From CAXBGS01 sp963975425 (GTDB lineage Bacteria; Planctomycetota; Planctomycetia; Pirellulales; Pirellulaceae), in NCBI GenBank assembly GCA_963975425.1, contig CAXBGS010000015.1, forward strand, positions 1 through 64,000: DNA of 64,000 bases, given 5' to 3'. A program made the position numbers and the translations under genes. Shown piece after piece: positions 8,997-19,158 of the stretch; position 1 is the first letter of the stretch, and every line of letters begins with the position of its first letter. The notes under the pieces are model-generated. The model saw only the letters and a list, made by a program, of their open reading frames with translations, had not been told where the DNA came from and did not search any database.

Positions 8997-10481
8997 ATGC
9001 AATTGAATCAGCAAAACCTCTCACAACTGCCGGATGAGATAGCACGACCAGCCTATGACCGAAGCCAATTGAAATCAGGCATCGTCCACGTGGGAGTTGG
9101 TGGATTCCACCGTTCCCATGAAGCTTGCTACACCGACGATCTGTTGCAGATCGATGATTCGTGTCCCTGGGGCATTTGTGGTGTCGGTCTGCGAGAGGCG
9201 GATCGCAACATGGCGGCCATTCTGAAACAACAGGATTACCTCTATACATTAATCGTCAAACACCCGAGCGGTAAAATCGAAAATCGCGTGATCGGATCAC
9301 TCGTAGATTTTCTACTTGCCAGCGACGATCCCGCGGCAGTCATCGACCGGATGGCGAGCCCAGAGACAAAAATTGTCTCGCTTACAATTACCGAAGGCGG
9401 GTACAACTTAGACCCCGATACCGGTCAATTCGATTGGTCGAATCCGGATGCGTTGCATGATCTTGAGCACCCGTCACGACCAAAGTTAGTGTTTGGCTAT
9501 CTGGCGGCTGCCCTGGGTAAGCGACGCGACGCCGGATTGCCTGCGTTCACCGTCCAGTCATGCGACAACATTCAGCACAACGGTGACCTGACGCGGAAAA
9601 TGTTGATCGAGTTCGTGCAGAAACTGGATCCCGAATTGGCGGATTGGATCGCGAGTGAGGTTCGCTTTCCCAACGCAATGGTGGACCGGATTACGCCCGT
9701 GACATCCAAGGCGGATATCAAGTATCTCGATAATCAATTCGGCCTTCACGACGCGTGGCCGGTGACGTGCGAACCATTTTGCCAATGGGTCATCGAGGAT
9801 AATTTTTCCGACGGCCGGCCATCGTGGGACCAAGTCGGTGCGCAGTTTGTCGCCGACGTTGCGCCCTATGAAATGATGAAGCTGCGGCTGCTGAACGCGG
9901 GCCATTCGGTGCTGGGAATCTTGGGCGCGATCTATGGTCACGCGACAATCGATCAGTGCGTATCGGACGAGTTGTTCGCGACGTACCTGCGGCGTTTCAT
10001 GGACTTGGAAGTCACACCGCGGTTGAGTGCTGTCGAAGGCATCGACTTGGACGCTTACAAAGATACGTTAATCGAGCGTTTCGGAAATCCGAACATCAAG
10101 GACAGCGTCGCACGCATTTGTCTTGAGAGTTCGAGCAAGCTGCCCGTTTTTCTGATTCCGACCATCACGGAAAATCTAAAGCATGACGGCAGCATCAAGC
10201 ATGCCGCACTCGTGATTGCGGCATGGTGCCTGTATAGCGATCGCGGGGTTGACCGTCACGGCAATCCGCTTGAGATTGTCGATGAAATGAAAGAGGCTTT
10301 GCACGAGGCTGCCAAGGGGACGCAGACTGATAGGCTTTCGTTTTTACGACTGAAATCTGTGTTTGGTGATCTGGCGGAAAATCCCGAATTCGCCAAGGTT
10401 TATGTCGCGATGATCGAACAGGTTTACGAACAGCCGGATGTTTCGATTCAAATGCGTGCGATCATCCAGGGCGACCTTTAG
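8997..10481 (+). CDS. Mannitol dehydrogenase / fructuronate reductase family oxidoreductase
   Basis: A 494-residue polyol dehydrogenase of the long-chain mannitol dehydrogenase family. The N-terminal NAD-binding loop reads GIVHVGVGGFHRSHEA (about residues 23-38). The catalytic region reads YEMMKLRLLNAGHSVLGILGAIYGH, with the family's Lys and His. Known members oxidise mannitol to fructose or reduce fructuronate to mannonate (UxuB). Given the uxuA-eda-kdgK operon about 8 kb away, the fructuronate/mannonate reaction is attractive, but the sequence alone does not separate the two. Its stop codon overlaps the stop of the convergent PEP-CTERM gene by four bases. Confidence 0.88.
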   Translation: MQLNQQNLSQLPDEIARPAYDRSQLKSGIVHVGVGGFHRSHEACYTDDLLQIDDSCPWGICGVGLREADRNMAAILKQQDYLYTLIVKHPSGKIENRVIGSLVDFLLASDDPAAVIDRMASPETKIVSLTITEGGYNLDPDTGQFDWSNPDALHDLEHPSRPKLVFGYLAAALGKRRDAGLPAFTVQSCDNIQHNGDLTRKMLIEFVQKLDPELADWIASEVRFPNAMVDRITPVTSKADIKYLDNQFGLHDAWPVTCEPFCQWVIEDNFSDGRPSWDQVGAQFVADVAPYEMMKLRLLNAGHSVLGILGAIYGHATIDQCVSDELFATYLRRFMDLEVTPRLSAVEGIDLDAYKDTLIERFGNPNIKDSVARICLESSSKLPVFLIPTITENLKHDGSIKHAALVIAAWCLYSDRGVDRHGNPLEIVDEMKEALHEAAKGTQTDRLSFLRLKSVFGDLAENPEFAKVYVAMIEQVYEQPDVSIQMRAIIQGDL

Positions 10482-12556
10482 CGGATCGCCGCACGATGTC
10501 GACCGCGGCGGACGCAGCCGAGAATGCTAAGCCCGGCTGCAAAGAACGCAAAAGAGTTCGGTTCCGGTACAAACGCAAGGATAAGTGCTTCACGCCCGTT
10601 GCCTTTAGAAATCACGTCGTATTGAAAACCGGGCAGGCCTGTAAAACCTAAATTCAACGCGTGAATGGTTTCCGCGTTGATCACTTCGAACGTATCTCCT
10701 ATCGATGGTGAATAGGTTCCGAAGGCCAGCACATCGATGGTCCCCATCAATGTTGCTTCGCCATCGACTACGTAAAAATCAAAATCGACACCGGGCGTGC
10801 CATCGACGGCCGAAAAGTTAGCCAATTCGATTTCCAGCGTGGCTTCGGTACCCTGCGTATAATCGCCTTGAACATGCGTTTGCCCGGGCGAGTTGCCAGC
10901 AGCCAGTGTGCCGGCGACATGGTTCAGGTGCGTGCCAAAGGCGCCCGTGTTTTCAATGGTGCCACTCAAGAAATTGATGTGGGCGTCGCCGTCGCCTACC
11001 AGGATGTCACTGCCGTGCATGTTCAGCACTCCGTCGGTTTCTACATTCAACGTTCCCGTGCTGCCAGCGTTCAAGGCGAGTATCAGATCATCGTAGGCGT
11101 CGACTTCGCCTTCGTTGCGAATCGTTAGTGTTGCGTTGGAAAATTCACCCGAGCCGATTGTTGTGACGCCACGCAGTTCTAGCTTGGCTCGTGATTCAAC
11201 GATGATCTCGCCATCGCCGCCGTCGTAACCAAGGATGACATCGCCACCAATCTTGGTCGAGGCCTGTTCGGAAAGGTGTAACTGTCCCGACCCGCCCAGA
11301 AAGCCACCGATGATCGCCTGTTCGCGAATTTCCAAGTGACTGGAATCGCCCGTCACAGAAACCTGTCCATGGTTATGGCTGCCCAGATAGTTCGCATCGG
11401 TGGCGACGTTGCCGCCGGATTGGATCGATAGTGTTCCGGGGCTCTGTGACCCGACCCACAAAGCAGTTTCGTTGTCCCAGCGCGAGTCTTCGCCCGAAAC
11501 CGACACGTCAGCCTGGCCGTTGATCGAGAAACCAAGATGGCCTTCGTTCGATCTAAGGGTTCCGCCGTTCGTGATTTCCATTTCCGCGGTCCCGCTGATT
11601 CCGACGGAAAGTTCTCCGTCGTGTTCCCAGCGAGAGGAGGCTCCGTCGATGACGACCGAGGCGGTGGAACCCGGCGCGATTCCGATCGATGCGAACGACG
11701 CGCTCTGGACGTTGCCGCCGTTGTTGATCGTTAGAGTTGCGTGACTTGCATTCGGTCCTCCAAGGCCGCCGGCAAGTCTTAGCGAATCCGAAGTCTGCCA
11801 CTGCGAACCGTTGCCCGAGACAAGGACGTGGCCTTCCGTTGCGTCCGATGATGCGATGTTGCTTGATGTGTTGGACACAAAGGCACCTGCAAGAATCTCT
11901 AGCGAACCATTTCCCTCGTTGCCAACGATCAGGTACTCGCTATTGGTCCATTGCGAATCGGCACCCTGAATCGTCACCGTGCCCGAGGAATTGATTTCGT
12001 TGCCGATTCGGCTGTTGCCCGTGGTGATTGCTTTCGCCCCGCGGGAGATGGCCATCTGGCCGATGCCTCGGTCACCCACCCGCATGCCCTGATTGATCCA
12101 CGATGAGTTAGCGCCATCAATGGTGACCGTGCCGATGCCAGTGGTCTCGGAGGCGACAGAACCATTGCCACTTTCCAGCTTGCCGCCTTGATCGATCGTT
12201 AATTCGCCTTGACCACGCGCACCGACGTAGAACGTTGGGCTGAGGACAAAGGTTGAATCCCAATTGGACCCATCGCCGGTTATCCGGACTTGACCGACAG
12301 AACCTTCGAAACGGCCGATCGTACCGCCGTCGGATTCAATTTGGCTGCTGGCGTCGATTAGCAACGATCCCGTTGCGGACTCGCCGACGTACAGTCGTTG
12401 GCCTAGCAGTAATAGCGGGTTGGTCGCGTCGGGATTCACGTCGCCGACCGGAACGACTTCCGCATAGAGGAATCCCAGGTTCGCGGAAGTTAGAAGCGTC
12501 AAGAAGACGGCGATGCGGATGGATATGCAACGCGCAGATGGTCCGTAAGCGTTCAC
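10478..12556 (-). CDS. Secreted T5SS/PEP-CTERM-associated repeat protein
   Basis: A 692-residue surface protein. After an N-terminal signal segment (about residues 10-32) it consists of many degenerate units of about 45 residues: GxGTVTIDGANSSWIN...LRVGxxGxGxLTIxxGGxVxS. This is the beta-helix repeat of the T5SS/PEP-CTERM-associated family. The C-terminus ends in a PEP-CTERM sorting tail: VPEPNSFAFF, a hydrophobic helix, then CVRRGRHR. An exosortase/archaeosortase-type system elsewhere in the genome would cleave it. A role as extracellular matrix or adhesin is inferred. Near its stop it overlaps the dehydrogenase gene tail to tail, leaving no room for a terminator between them. Confidence 0.88.
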   Translation of the reverse strand: MNAYGPSARCISIRIAVFLTLLTSANLGFLYAEVVPVGDVNPDATNPLLLLGQRLYVGESATGSLLIDASSQIESDGGTIGRFEGSVGQVRITGDGSNWDSTFVLSPTFYVGARGQGELTIDQGGKLESGNGSVASETTGIGTVTIDGANSSWINQGMRVGDRGIGQMAISRGAKAITTGNSRIGNEINSSGTVTIQGADSQWTNSEYLIVGNEGNGSLEILAGAFVSNTSSNIASSDATEGHVLVSGNGSQWQTSDSLRLAGGLGGPNASHATLTINNGGNVQSASFASIGIAPGSTASVVIDGASSRWEHDGELSVGISGTAEMEITNGGTLRSNEGHLGFSINGQADVSVSGEDSRWDNETALWVGSQSPGTLSIQSGGNVATDANYLGSHNHGQVSVTGDSSHLEIREQAIIGGFLGGSGQLHLSEQASTKIGGDVILGYDGGDGEIIVESRAKLELRGVTTIGSGEFSNATLTIRNEGEVDAYDDLILALNAGSTGTLNVETDGVLNMHGSDILVGDGDAHINFLSGTIENTGAFGTHLNHVAGTLAAGNSPGQTHVQGDYTQGTEATLEIELANFSAVDGTPGVDFDFYVVDGEATLMGTIDVLAFGTYSPSIGDTFEVINAETIHALNLGFTGLPGFQYDVISKGNGREALILAFVPEPNSFAFFAAGLSILGCVRRGRHRAAIR

Positions 12557-12772
12557 CTCAGATTCCTTTCTCGAGTTCTCGCGGGGTCGACCGCCTGGAT
12601 GTCACCGGGCCGGCAAACTCAAGCGATGAGTTGCATCCACACGCTTATCGTTTCGCTCGCATGATAAGTCTGAAATGGCGGTGCCACTTGTGCGCTGACG
12701 AATCATAAAAGCTAACGTGCCGGATTGATAGTCCGATACGTGATGACGATCGACGAATTCGATTTGACGCAG

Positions 12773-14254
12773 CTATTGCTGGTTGGGCGAATGCGACAGT
12801 TCGCTTAATCGAAGTGGAAATTCCTTAACGATCTTGCCACTGATGTCCACGCACTTGAACGTCATCACCGGGTCGTTGGGTTCGAGGTCGAATTCGAGGT
12901 GTCCCCAGAAATTACCTTCGTTATACGACCAGACGGCGTTTGGAAACGTCTGGTGAGTATGTTGGTTGGTGACCTTTGCCGAAACGAATTCATACAACGG
13001 ATAGCCCCTGGGACGCTCGATTTTCCAAATGTCTGATCGATGGCGATCGCCAGAGATCAGCACGACCCCGTCGATCCGCTCTTGATTGATCAAGTCAAAG
13101 ATCTCGTCGCGTTCACCACGAGCCCACTCGCCGGCCCAAGAATCTTTACCACCTTTGTCAGCACCGTCGGCGAACATGGTTCCCGATGCGATGACTTTGA
13201 ATTTTCCCGTCGCGGCGGCGAGTCCGTCCAGCAGCCATTGTTTTTGTTCAGGCCCCAACATGGTTTGGTCTTTCTTTTCGCGATAGAAACGTCCATCGGT
13301 CATGAAGAAGTCCACATCGCCCAGCGAGAACGAGTGCCACGTACCAGGAACTTGGGTGCCGTTTCCATAGGCCGGATTGTTCCAGTTCTGGCGAAACACG
13401 TTCCAATTGGGCAATTTCCAATCCGCTTTCAATCCGGCGCCGCCCGCGGAATCGTTCATCGCCATATCGTGATCGTCCCACACCGCGTACATGCCGACGC
13501 TGTTGATCAATTCGCGATATGCGGGACTCAAGCAGCGGCGGTAATAGAACAGTCGCTGTGCTCCGCGGCGGTCGACGACGTCGATGTAGACATTGTCGCC
13601 CAGTCCCAGATACGCGAGCGGTCGTTGCTTGGCCATGTTGCGCCATGCATGTTCGTGAACCGGCACGTACCGAGACCCCGATCCGAAGGTCACGTGGAAC
13701 TTGGTTCTTTGGCCCTTTTCGGGCGCGGTGCGGAACTGAAACGAGTCGCGCTGTATCTCGTTTGCATCAACAAGGACCGAATAGCGGTGATCTGTAAACG
13801 GGGTGAGACCGTCCACCGTCAAGACGGCTGTGAAATCGTCGACGGAACCCGTTTGAACGACTTGTGATGTTCGCTGGCCGATTTTGATTTGGACGGATGC
13901 AGGACCAGCGGTTCTGACCCAAAATTTCGCCGATGTTGGCTTGATGTCACCGAGCATCGGACCGCTGAAAAGTTTCAGCTGATGCTTTTCGACCAACTCA
14001 ATGAATTTTGGCTCGTTCAGTAAATCTGCCATTCCGCCTTCAGCACCCAACCGTCCCGTCTGACCCTTCGCGTCAGAGCCATACAGCAACTCAATCAGAA
14101 AAGGATCGAGGTCCAGCATCACCGGATCCTGCTCGCCTTCGGTGATGGGTTCCTTTGCACCGCAACAGGAAAAGGTGCAGAGCAAGGCAAAGATCCCCGC
14201 GATGCAAAAGAGACGGGAAACGATCAATGATGGATGAATCAAGCTCACGGACAA
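12773..14254 (-). CDS. PhoD-like alkaline phosphatase
   Basis: A 493-residue secreted metallophosphatase. It begins with a hydrophobic export signal ending in a Cys pair (FSCCGA, about residues 28-33), so a lipoprotein is possible though the lipobox is not canonical. An Ig-like N-terminal PhoD domain (GPMLGDIKPTSAKFWVRT) leads into the catalytic domain: LGLGDNVYID (Asp/Asn metal ligands), MYAVWDDHDMAMND and VLISGDRHRSDIW. These match the Fe/Ca-dependent PhoD phosphodi/monoesterases that release phosphate from organic phosphates. It lies on the same strand as the sulfatase and BNR genes but is separated from the sulfatase by 150 bases. Confidence 0.9.
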   Translation of the reverse strand: MSVSLIHPSLIVSRLFCIAGIFALLCTFSCCGAKEPITEGEQDPVMLDLDPFLIELLYGSDAKGQTGRLGAEGGMADLLNEPKFIELVEKHQLKLFSGPMLGDIKPTSAKFWVRTAGPASVQIKIGQRTSQVVQTGSVDDFTAVLTVDGLTPFTDHRYSVLVDANEIQRDSFQFRTAPEKGQRTKFHVTFGSGSRYVPVHEHAWRNMAKQRPLAYLGLGDNVYIDVVDRRGAQRLFYYRRCLSPAYRELINSVGMYAVWDDHDMAMNDSAGGAGLKADWKLPNWNVFRQNWNNPAYGNGTQVPGTWHSFSLGDVDFFMTDGRFYREKKDQTMLGPEQKQWLLDGLAAATGKFKVIASGTMFADGADKGGKDSWAGEWARGERDEIFDLINQERIDGVVLISGDRHRSDIWKIERPRGYPLYEFVSAKVTNQHTHQTFPNAVWSYNEGNFWGHLEFDLEPNDPVMTFKCVDISGKIVKEFPLRLSELSHSPNQQ

Positions 14255-14404
14255 TCCTTCAAAGCTATTGTGGGGAACGCTAGTGGTGGGTCAATATCGC
14301 CGAAGGTGCGATTACTGGGCAGTCGTATTGGGTCTTGCGACCGCGGATTCCGTTTTTCGCTCGGTGCATTTCCAATTGCAATCTTGTCAACGATCCTTGC
14401 TAGG

Positions 14405-15838
14405 TTAGTTCTCGTTTTCGGCGCTCTGGTTGACGTCTGATTCCCAGCGATCCCATTGGCGTGAAAGCTTTTGGACCAGGTCGGGTTTGTGGTCAGCGAG
14501 GTTCGTCGTTTCGCCAAGGTCTTGGTCTAAGTTGAATAGTTCAAGCGGCCCGCCCTTGCCGTACAATTTCCACGGCCCACTTCGCACGGCCATCGCTTGG
14601 CGTGCCCGCCAGAACAGGGTGCGTTTCGCAATCGCGCTGCCGTCGAAAATTAAAGATGTCAGGTCGACGCCATCAAGCTGCAATCCTGCGGTTTCTGCTT
14701 GGCATAGATTCGCGATGGTGGGAAAGAGGTCGGTTGAATGAGCCGTCTGGTTTGTGATCGCCGATGCGATCTTTCCGGGCCAGGAAATGATCATCGGAAC
14801 GCGATGTCCACCCTCGTACAACTCAGTCTTTTGCCCACGCAGCGGACCGTTGCTTGAAATTTTTTGAAAGCCACCGGCGTACGATACATATCCACCATTG
14901 TCCGACGTGAATATCACAAGGGTGTTGTCGCGCAAGTTCCATTTCTCCAGCGCCGAAACGATTTCGCCGACGCTGTGATCCAACGACTTGATCATTGCTC
15001 GAACATGCCCGCTGACATCGCTGCGGTCAGGAACGACCCCGAACTTATCCTTCAGATAGTCTTGTCCTTTTTGTCGATGTGGCGGATCCTGCGGCCCCTG
15101 CCAAGGGAAGTGGATCGCCAGATGCGGTACGTAAAGGAAGAACGGTTGGTCGTGATGATTTTCAATGAAATCGACACTATGTTTCGTCAGCAGGTCGGTC
15201 GTGTAGCCGGTTTCCGGTTCCAATTCATTTTGTCGCCACCAATCTTCGCGCCCCGATCGATCGATGTGCGTGTGGTAATCGCCGTCGCCGGATCCAAGAC
15301 CACGAAAGAAGTCGAACCCCTGGGCGGTGGGCAGCCATGGCGGTTGATAACCGAGGTGCCATTTGCCAAAGCAAGCGGTCGCGTATCCTTCCGCCTTTAA
15401 CACTTCAGCGATCGTAACAGCTCGATGCGGAAGCCCCTGATCATGTTGCGAGACTCCTGAGATAGCCGTATCGAACATCGCTCCGAAACGTTGTTGATAC
15501 CGGCCTGTCAAGGTTGCCGCACGCGTTGGCGTACACATCGGTCCTGATGAGTGAAAATCCGTGAAACGCAGTCCGCCACTGGCTAGATTGTCGATATTGG
15601 GTGTCGGGTTGATTTCGCTTCCATAACAACCCAAGTCGCCATAGCCCAAATCATCAGCCATGATCAGCACCACGTTGGGGCGCGCCGCATTGCAAGCTTG
15701 AGAAACCAGGTTCACGGCAAAGCATGCACTCAACAAAGATGCAACGCGCAACAATGCAATGGGAACATCGCGTTTTCGTCTACAGCAGCGTGGCGGGGCG
15801 AATTTTTGTCGAAAGTCGTATCGTCGAGAATCGTTCAT
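14405..15838 (-). CDS. Secreted arylsulfatase-family sulfatase (type I, FGly)
   Basis: A 477-residue sulfatase with an internal signal segment (about residues 26-50). NVVLIMADDLGYGDLGCYG supplies the Asp-Asp metal ligands. The formylglycine motif C-T-P-T-R has its modifiable Cys at residue 102 in SSGPMCTPTRAATLTGRY. GKWHLGYQP and FTSDNGGY are further active-site motifs. It would hydrolyse sulfate esters on polysaccharides outside the cytoplasm after activation by a formylglycine-generating enzyme, which is not in this window. Its start overlaps the stop of the upstream BNR gene by four bases (15835-15838), so the two are translationally coupled. Confidence 0.93.
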   Translation of the reverse strand: MNDSRRYDFRQKFAPPRCCRRKRDVPIALLRVASLLSACFAVNLVSQACNAARPNVVLIMADDLGYGDLGCYGSEINPTPNIDNLASGGLRFTDFHSSGPMCTPTRAATLTGRYQQRFGAMFDTAISGVSQHDQGLPHRAVTIAEVLKAEGYATACFGKWHLGYQPPWLPTAQGFDFFRGLGSGDGDYHTHIDRSGREDWWRQNELEPETGYTTDLLTKHSVDFIENHHDQPFFLYVPHLAIHFPWQGPQDPPHRQKGQDYLKDKFGVVPDRSDVSGHVRAMIKSLDHSVGEIVSALEKWNLRDNTLVIFTSDNGGYVSYAGGFQKISSNGPLRGQKTELYEGGHRVPMIISWPGKIASAITNQTAHSTDLFPTIANLCQAETAGLQLDGVDLTSLIFDGSAIAKRTLFWRARQAMAVRSGPWKLYGKGGPLELFNLDQDLGETTNLADHKPDLVQKLSRQWDRWESDVNQSAENEN

Positions 15839-16992
15839 AGCTTGCTCGGGTCGATCACGACGTGCTTGACGCCTTCACGGTTGTACGTATAGGTGACGTG
15901 CACCATGCCATCGGCTGACTGAATAACGGCTGGATAGCTGTATTCGCCCCAGTGACGTCGGTCTTCGGGCACGGTCGGCATGGGGGTTGATTCGCGTTCA
16001 AGCGTCAGCGCCGGATGCCAGTGGCGTCCGTCTTCGCTGACGGCCACGTTCAACATGTATCGAGGTTTGTTGGCGTCTCGCTTTCCATCGGTATGGTTAT
16101 AGACGATCAGGTGTCGACCGTCGGCGAGCGTCAACGCGTCGGTGCCCGAGTTTGGATTCGGCAGCGAAGTGGCGGCTAGCTTGCTCCACGTGTTCCCACC
16201 GTCGCTGGACCAGCTTTGCACGACGGTTTTTTCGCGGCTGCGACATAAGATTTGCAGTCGTCCGTCGGGATGGGTCAGAATGCTCGGCTGAATCGCATGG
16301 AAATCTTTACCCGTGTGAATCGGGCCGATCACTTTCCATGTTTTACCGAGGTCCGATGTTCGTTCGAAATGAACGCGCCAAACGGCAGGACCATCGGCTT
16401 GGTCAACTTCGGTGCTCGAAGGACAAAGGATGGATCCGTCAGAAAGCTGAATCGGTTTGTTTTTCACGGGGCCTAACAGATGGCCGATTGAGCTGGATTC
16501 ACCCAGCTTTTCGGGTTTGGACCAAGTCTTGCCGTGGTCGGTCGAAGTCATTTTCATGCCCCACCACTGCCGAGGGTCCGGGCCAACTTTATAGAACAAG
16601 ATCAGCGGCCCCTTGTCGGGCTGGAACAGGACCGGGTTCCACGTGGGATAACGCAATTCGTCGGACTGTACGCCGTTGATGACCTCGACAGGCTTCGTCC
16701 ACTCTCCGCTAATACGACGTGACACGCGGATACCGACATCCGGATCCTTTTCTTTCGTTCCAGCGAACCAAGCCGCCACCATACCCTCGGGTGTTTCGAC
16801 GATTGTCGTCGCATGACACTCCTTGGTCGGTTTGTTTTCGATGTCAAAGATATGTTCGGAAAGGACGACCGCGCCTTGTCCGGCGACGGCGACATCCGGC
16901 AGCGACTCGGCTTGCGCCGCGCCGTCACTGAGGACAGCTAACATCAGAGACGCGCAAGCTAGCGCAGAGATAAACGTTTGGACAGTTGCCAT
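15835..16992 (-). CDS. Sialidase-like BNR/Asp-box repeat protein
   Basis: A secreted six-bladed propeller of the BNR/neuraminidase superfamily. Three Asp boxes are visible: STDHGKTWSKP, TSDLGKTWKVIG and SSDGGNTWSKL. A domain start of the type seen in planctomycete exo-alpha-sialidase-like proteins reads HATTIVETPEGMVAAWFAGTKEKDPDVGIRVSRR. The start at 16992 gives an ideal signal peptide (MATVQTFISALACASLMLAVL to AQA) with GAGGA upstream. In-frame codons at 17061 and 17010 would add up to 23 residues. Coupled to the following sulfatase, it probably acts on the same sulfated glycan; whether the substrate is really a sialic acid cannot be read from sequence. Confidence 0.88.
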   Translation of the reverse strand: MATVQTFISALACASLMLAVLSDGAAQAESLPDVAVAGQGAVVLSEHIFDIENKPTKECHATTIVETPEGMVAAWFAGTKEKDPDVGIRVSRRISGEWTKPVEVINGVQSDELRYPTWNPVLFQPDKGPLILFYKVGPDPRQWWGMKMTSTDHGKTWSKPEKLGESSSIGHLLGPVKNKPIQLSDGSILCPSSTEVDQADGPAVWRVHFERTSDLGKTWKVIGPIHTGKDFHAIQPSILTHPDGRLQILCRSREKTVVQSWSSDGGNTWSKLAATSLPNPNSGTDALTLADGRHLIVYNHTDGKRDANKPRYMLNVAVSEDGRHWHPALTLERESTPMPTVPEDRRHWGEYSYPAVIQSADGMVHVTYTYNREGVKHVVIDPSKL

Positions 16993-17308
16993 CGACGATT
17001 GAATCCTCATCAGGTTCTGAAACAGTGGTTCCTTGACGCCTGGAGCGATCGATTCACGCAATAATGACCACCGTTCTAAGTCATCGTGGTCTCGTCGTGG
17101 TCGTCTGAAAAGCGAGCGCTGGGCGTAACGTCAGACATCTTACCCTGTCTCGAGCGCGACAGGGACGCAAGCTAGTCGGTTGTGTTTCACCGCGGGGATG
17201 CGCGAGAGTATCGCAATCGAGAGAGGCTGCCGCGAGCGTCGGAAAAAGGTCGCAGCGCGCAAGTGGCGAAAGTGTTGACCCAATCGTGACGGGGTCGAGC
17301 CAAGCGAG

Positions 17309-18418
17309 TTATCGAACGACGCGAGCGCCGGCGCCCCCGACAAGGCGTGCAACTTCCGCTTTGGTCGCCATCGACGTGTCGCCGGGAGTGGTCATTGCCA
17401 GAGCGCCGTGAGCTGCTCCAAATTCGACTGCCGCTTGAGGCCCGAGTTCGCTGATCAAGCCGTAGATGAGCCCCGAGGCAAAACTGTCGCCGCCACCGAC
17501 CCGATCAAGGATTTCAAGGTCCTCGCGATGCGTCGCCTCGTAGAACTCGCCCGCCGCCCAACAGATTGCGCCCCAGGAGTTGACGGTGGCCGTCTTGACG
17601 GTGCGCAACGTGGTTGCGGCGACTTTAAAGTTAGGATACACCTCGACCGCCTTGCTGATCATGTTTCGGAAAGAGTCGATTTGGATGTCCGAAATGTTCT
17701 CATCAACACCCTCGACTTCGAATCCCAAGCACGCGGTGAAGTCTTCTTCGTTGCCGATCATCACGTCGACGTACTTTGCGATTTCACGGTTGACTTCGCG
17801 AGCTTTCTCGACGCCGCCGATGCTTTTCCATAGCGACGGACGATAGTTCAAATCGTACGACACGATCGTTCCGTGTTTGTTCGCCGCCCGGACTGCTTCC
17901 AGCGTGACGGCGGCTGAGCTTTCCGAAAGCGCCGCAAAGATCCCGCCGGTGTGCATCCATCGCACCCCGCGCTGGCTAAAAATGTGGTCCCAGTCAATGT
18001 CGCCGGTCCGTATTTGCGACGCGGCCGTGTGGCCACGATCCGATGTCCCCAACGCTCCACGAATGCCGAACCCTCGTTCGGTAAAGTTCAGGCCGTTGCG
18101 AACGGTGCGACCAATGCCGTCGTAGGGCATCCAGCGAATCATCGATGTGTCGACGCCGCCTTGGAGAATAAAATTTTCGACCAGCCGGCCAATTTCATTG
18201 TCCGCGAAGGCTGTCACGACACCGGTACGCATGTCAAAGCATCGGCGTAACCCGCGGGCGACATTGTATTCGCCGCCGCCTTCCCACGCGGTGAACTGTC
18301 GAGCTGTTCTTACGCGGCCTTCACCCGGATCCAATCGGAGCATGATTTCGCCAAGCGAGACCAGGTCGAACTCGCACGAGTCGGCGGAACGAATCGTCAA
18401 TGGTTTTGAATCAGACAT
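17309..18418 (-). CDS. kdgK: 2-keto-3-deoxygluconate kinase (PfkB family)
   Basis: A 369-residue ribokinase-family sugar kinase, third gene of the uxuA-eda-kdgK operon. It phosphorylates 2-keto-3-deoxy-D-gluconate to KDPG with ATP. LVSLGEIMLRLDPGEGRV opens the fold, and GGGEYNVARGLRR is the first PfkB signature. SYDLNYRPSLW contributes to sugar binding, and GGGDSFASGLIYGL contains the catalytic Asp of the second signature. It starts 32 bases after the eda stop. About 30 residues longer than bacterial KdgK of the usual type, mostly at the N-terminus. The assignment rests on family plus operon context. Confidence 0.88.
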   Translation of the reverse strand: MSDSKPLTIRSADSCEFDLVSLGEIMLRLDPGEGRVRTARQFTAWEGGGEYNVARGLRRCFDMRTGVVTAFADNEIGRLVENFILQGGVDTSMIRWMPYDGIGRTVRNGLNFTERGFGIRGALGTSDRGHTAASQIRTGDIDWDHIFSQRGVRWMHTGGIFAALSESSAAVTLEAVRAANKHGTIVSYDLNYRPSLWKSIGGVEKAREVNREIAKYVDVMIGNEEDFTACLGFEVEGVDENISDIQIDSFRNMISKAVEVYPNFKVAATTLRTVKTATVNSWGAICWAAGEFYEATHREDLEILDRVGGGDSFASGLIYGLISELGPQAAVEFGAAHGALAMTTPGDTSMATKAEVARLVGGAGARVVR

Positions 18419-18450
18419 AGTGGTGTTGGCAGATGCGGTTGCAAGTCGTG

Positions 18451-19116
18451 TTAGTTATTTGCGGTCGACGCTAATTCGCTAGTCAGCTTGATGGTCAGAG
18501 CGGTCAGGCGAGTGATTTCGTCAAAACGCCCTGCGGAGATCATGTCAGATTTCACCATCCAGCTTCCGCCACATGCGAGCACGTACGGCAGTCGGAGGTA
18601 GTCGAGCAGATTGTCCGTCGAAATTCCGCCCGTAGGCATGAACCGAATCGAATCGTACGGTCCATGGAACGCTTTGAGCGTCTTGACACCACCCATCGCT
18701 TCGGCCGGAAAGAATTTGACGATGTCCAGATTGAACTCAAGTGCCTGCTCTAGATCCGTCGGGTTTGATGTGCCTGGCAAGACCAGCACATGATTATCGA
18801 CGCACCAAGACACGGTCCGCGGATTGAATCCGGGCGCGACGACGAATTTTGCGCCGGCCTGGGCCACACGTTCGGCCTGCTCGGCGTTGTGCACCGTGCC
18901 GGCACCGACCAGGAAGTCGGAACGCTTGGAAAGTCTTTCGATTGCCGCGAGTCCGGCATCGGTCCGCAATGTAATCTCGGCGCACGGCAACCCGCCTGCG
19001 ATCAGGGCGTCTGCTAACGGTTCCGCATGGGCGGAGTCGTTGATGGCCACAACCGGAACAACTTTTAGTTTTCCGATTTCCGAGATGGTTTCATCGATCT
19101 GATTGCGATCGTCCAT
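18451..19116 (-). CDS. eda: KDPG aldolase (2-dehydro-3-deoxy-phosphogluconate aldolase)
   Basis: A 221-residue class I aldolase that splits KDPG into pyruvate and glyceraldehyde-3-phosphate. The catalytic Glu lies in GLPCAEITLRTDAG. The Schiff-base Lys is the first residue of KFFPAEAMGG, and the phosphate-binding GG lies in FMPTGGIS. Length and motif order match the Eda family. It sits 42 bases downstream of uxuA and 32 bases upstream of kdgK, the expected middle step in hexuronate breakdown. Confidence 0.93.
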   Translation of the reverse strand: MDDRNQIDETISEIGKLKVVPVVAINDSAHAEPLADALIAGGLPCAEITLRTDAGLAAIERLSKRSDFLVGAGTVHNAEQAERVAQAGAKFVVAPGFNPRTVSWCVDNHVLVLPGTSNPTDLEQALEFNLDIVKFFPAEAMGGVKTLKAFHGPYDSIRFMPTGGISTDNLLDYLRLPYVLACGGSWMVKSDMISAGRFDEITRLTALTIKLTSELASTANN

Positions 19117-19158
19117 GGTTGTGCGTTCTTGAGGTGTTTGTGCTTGTGCTTGTCGCGT

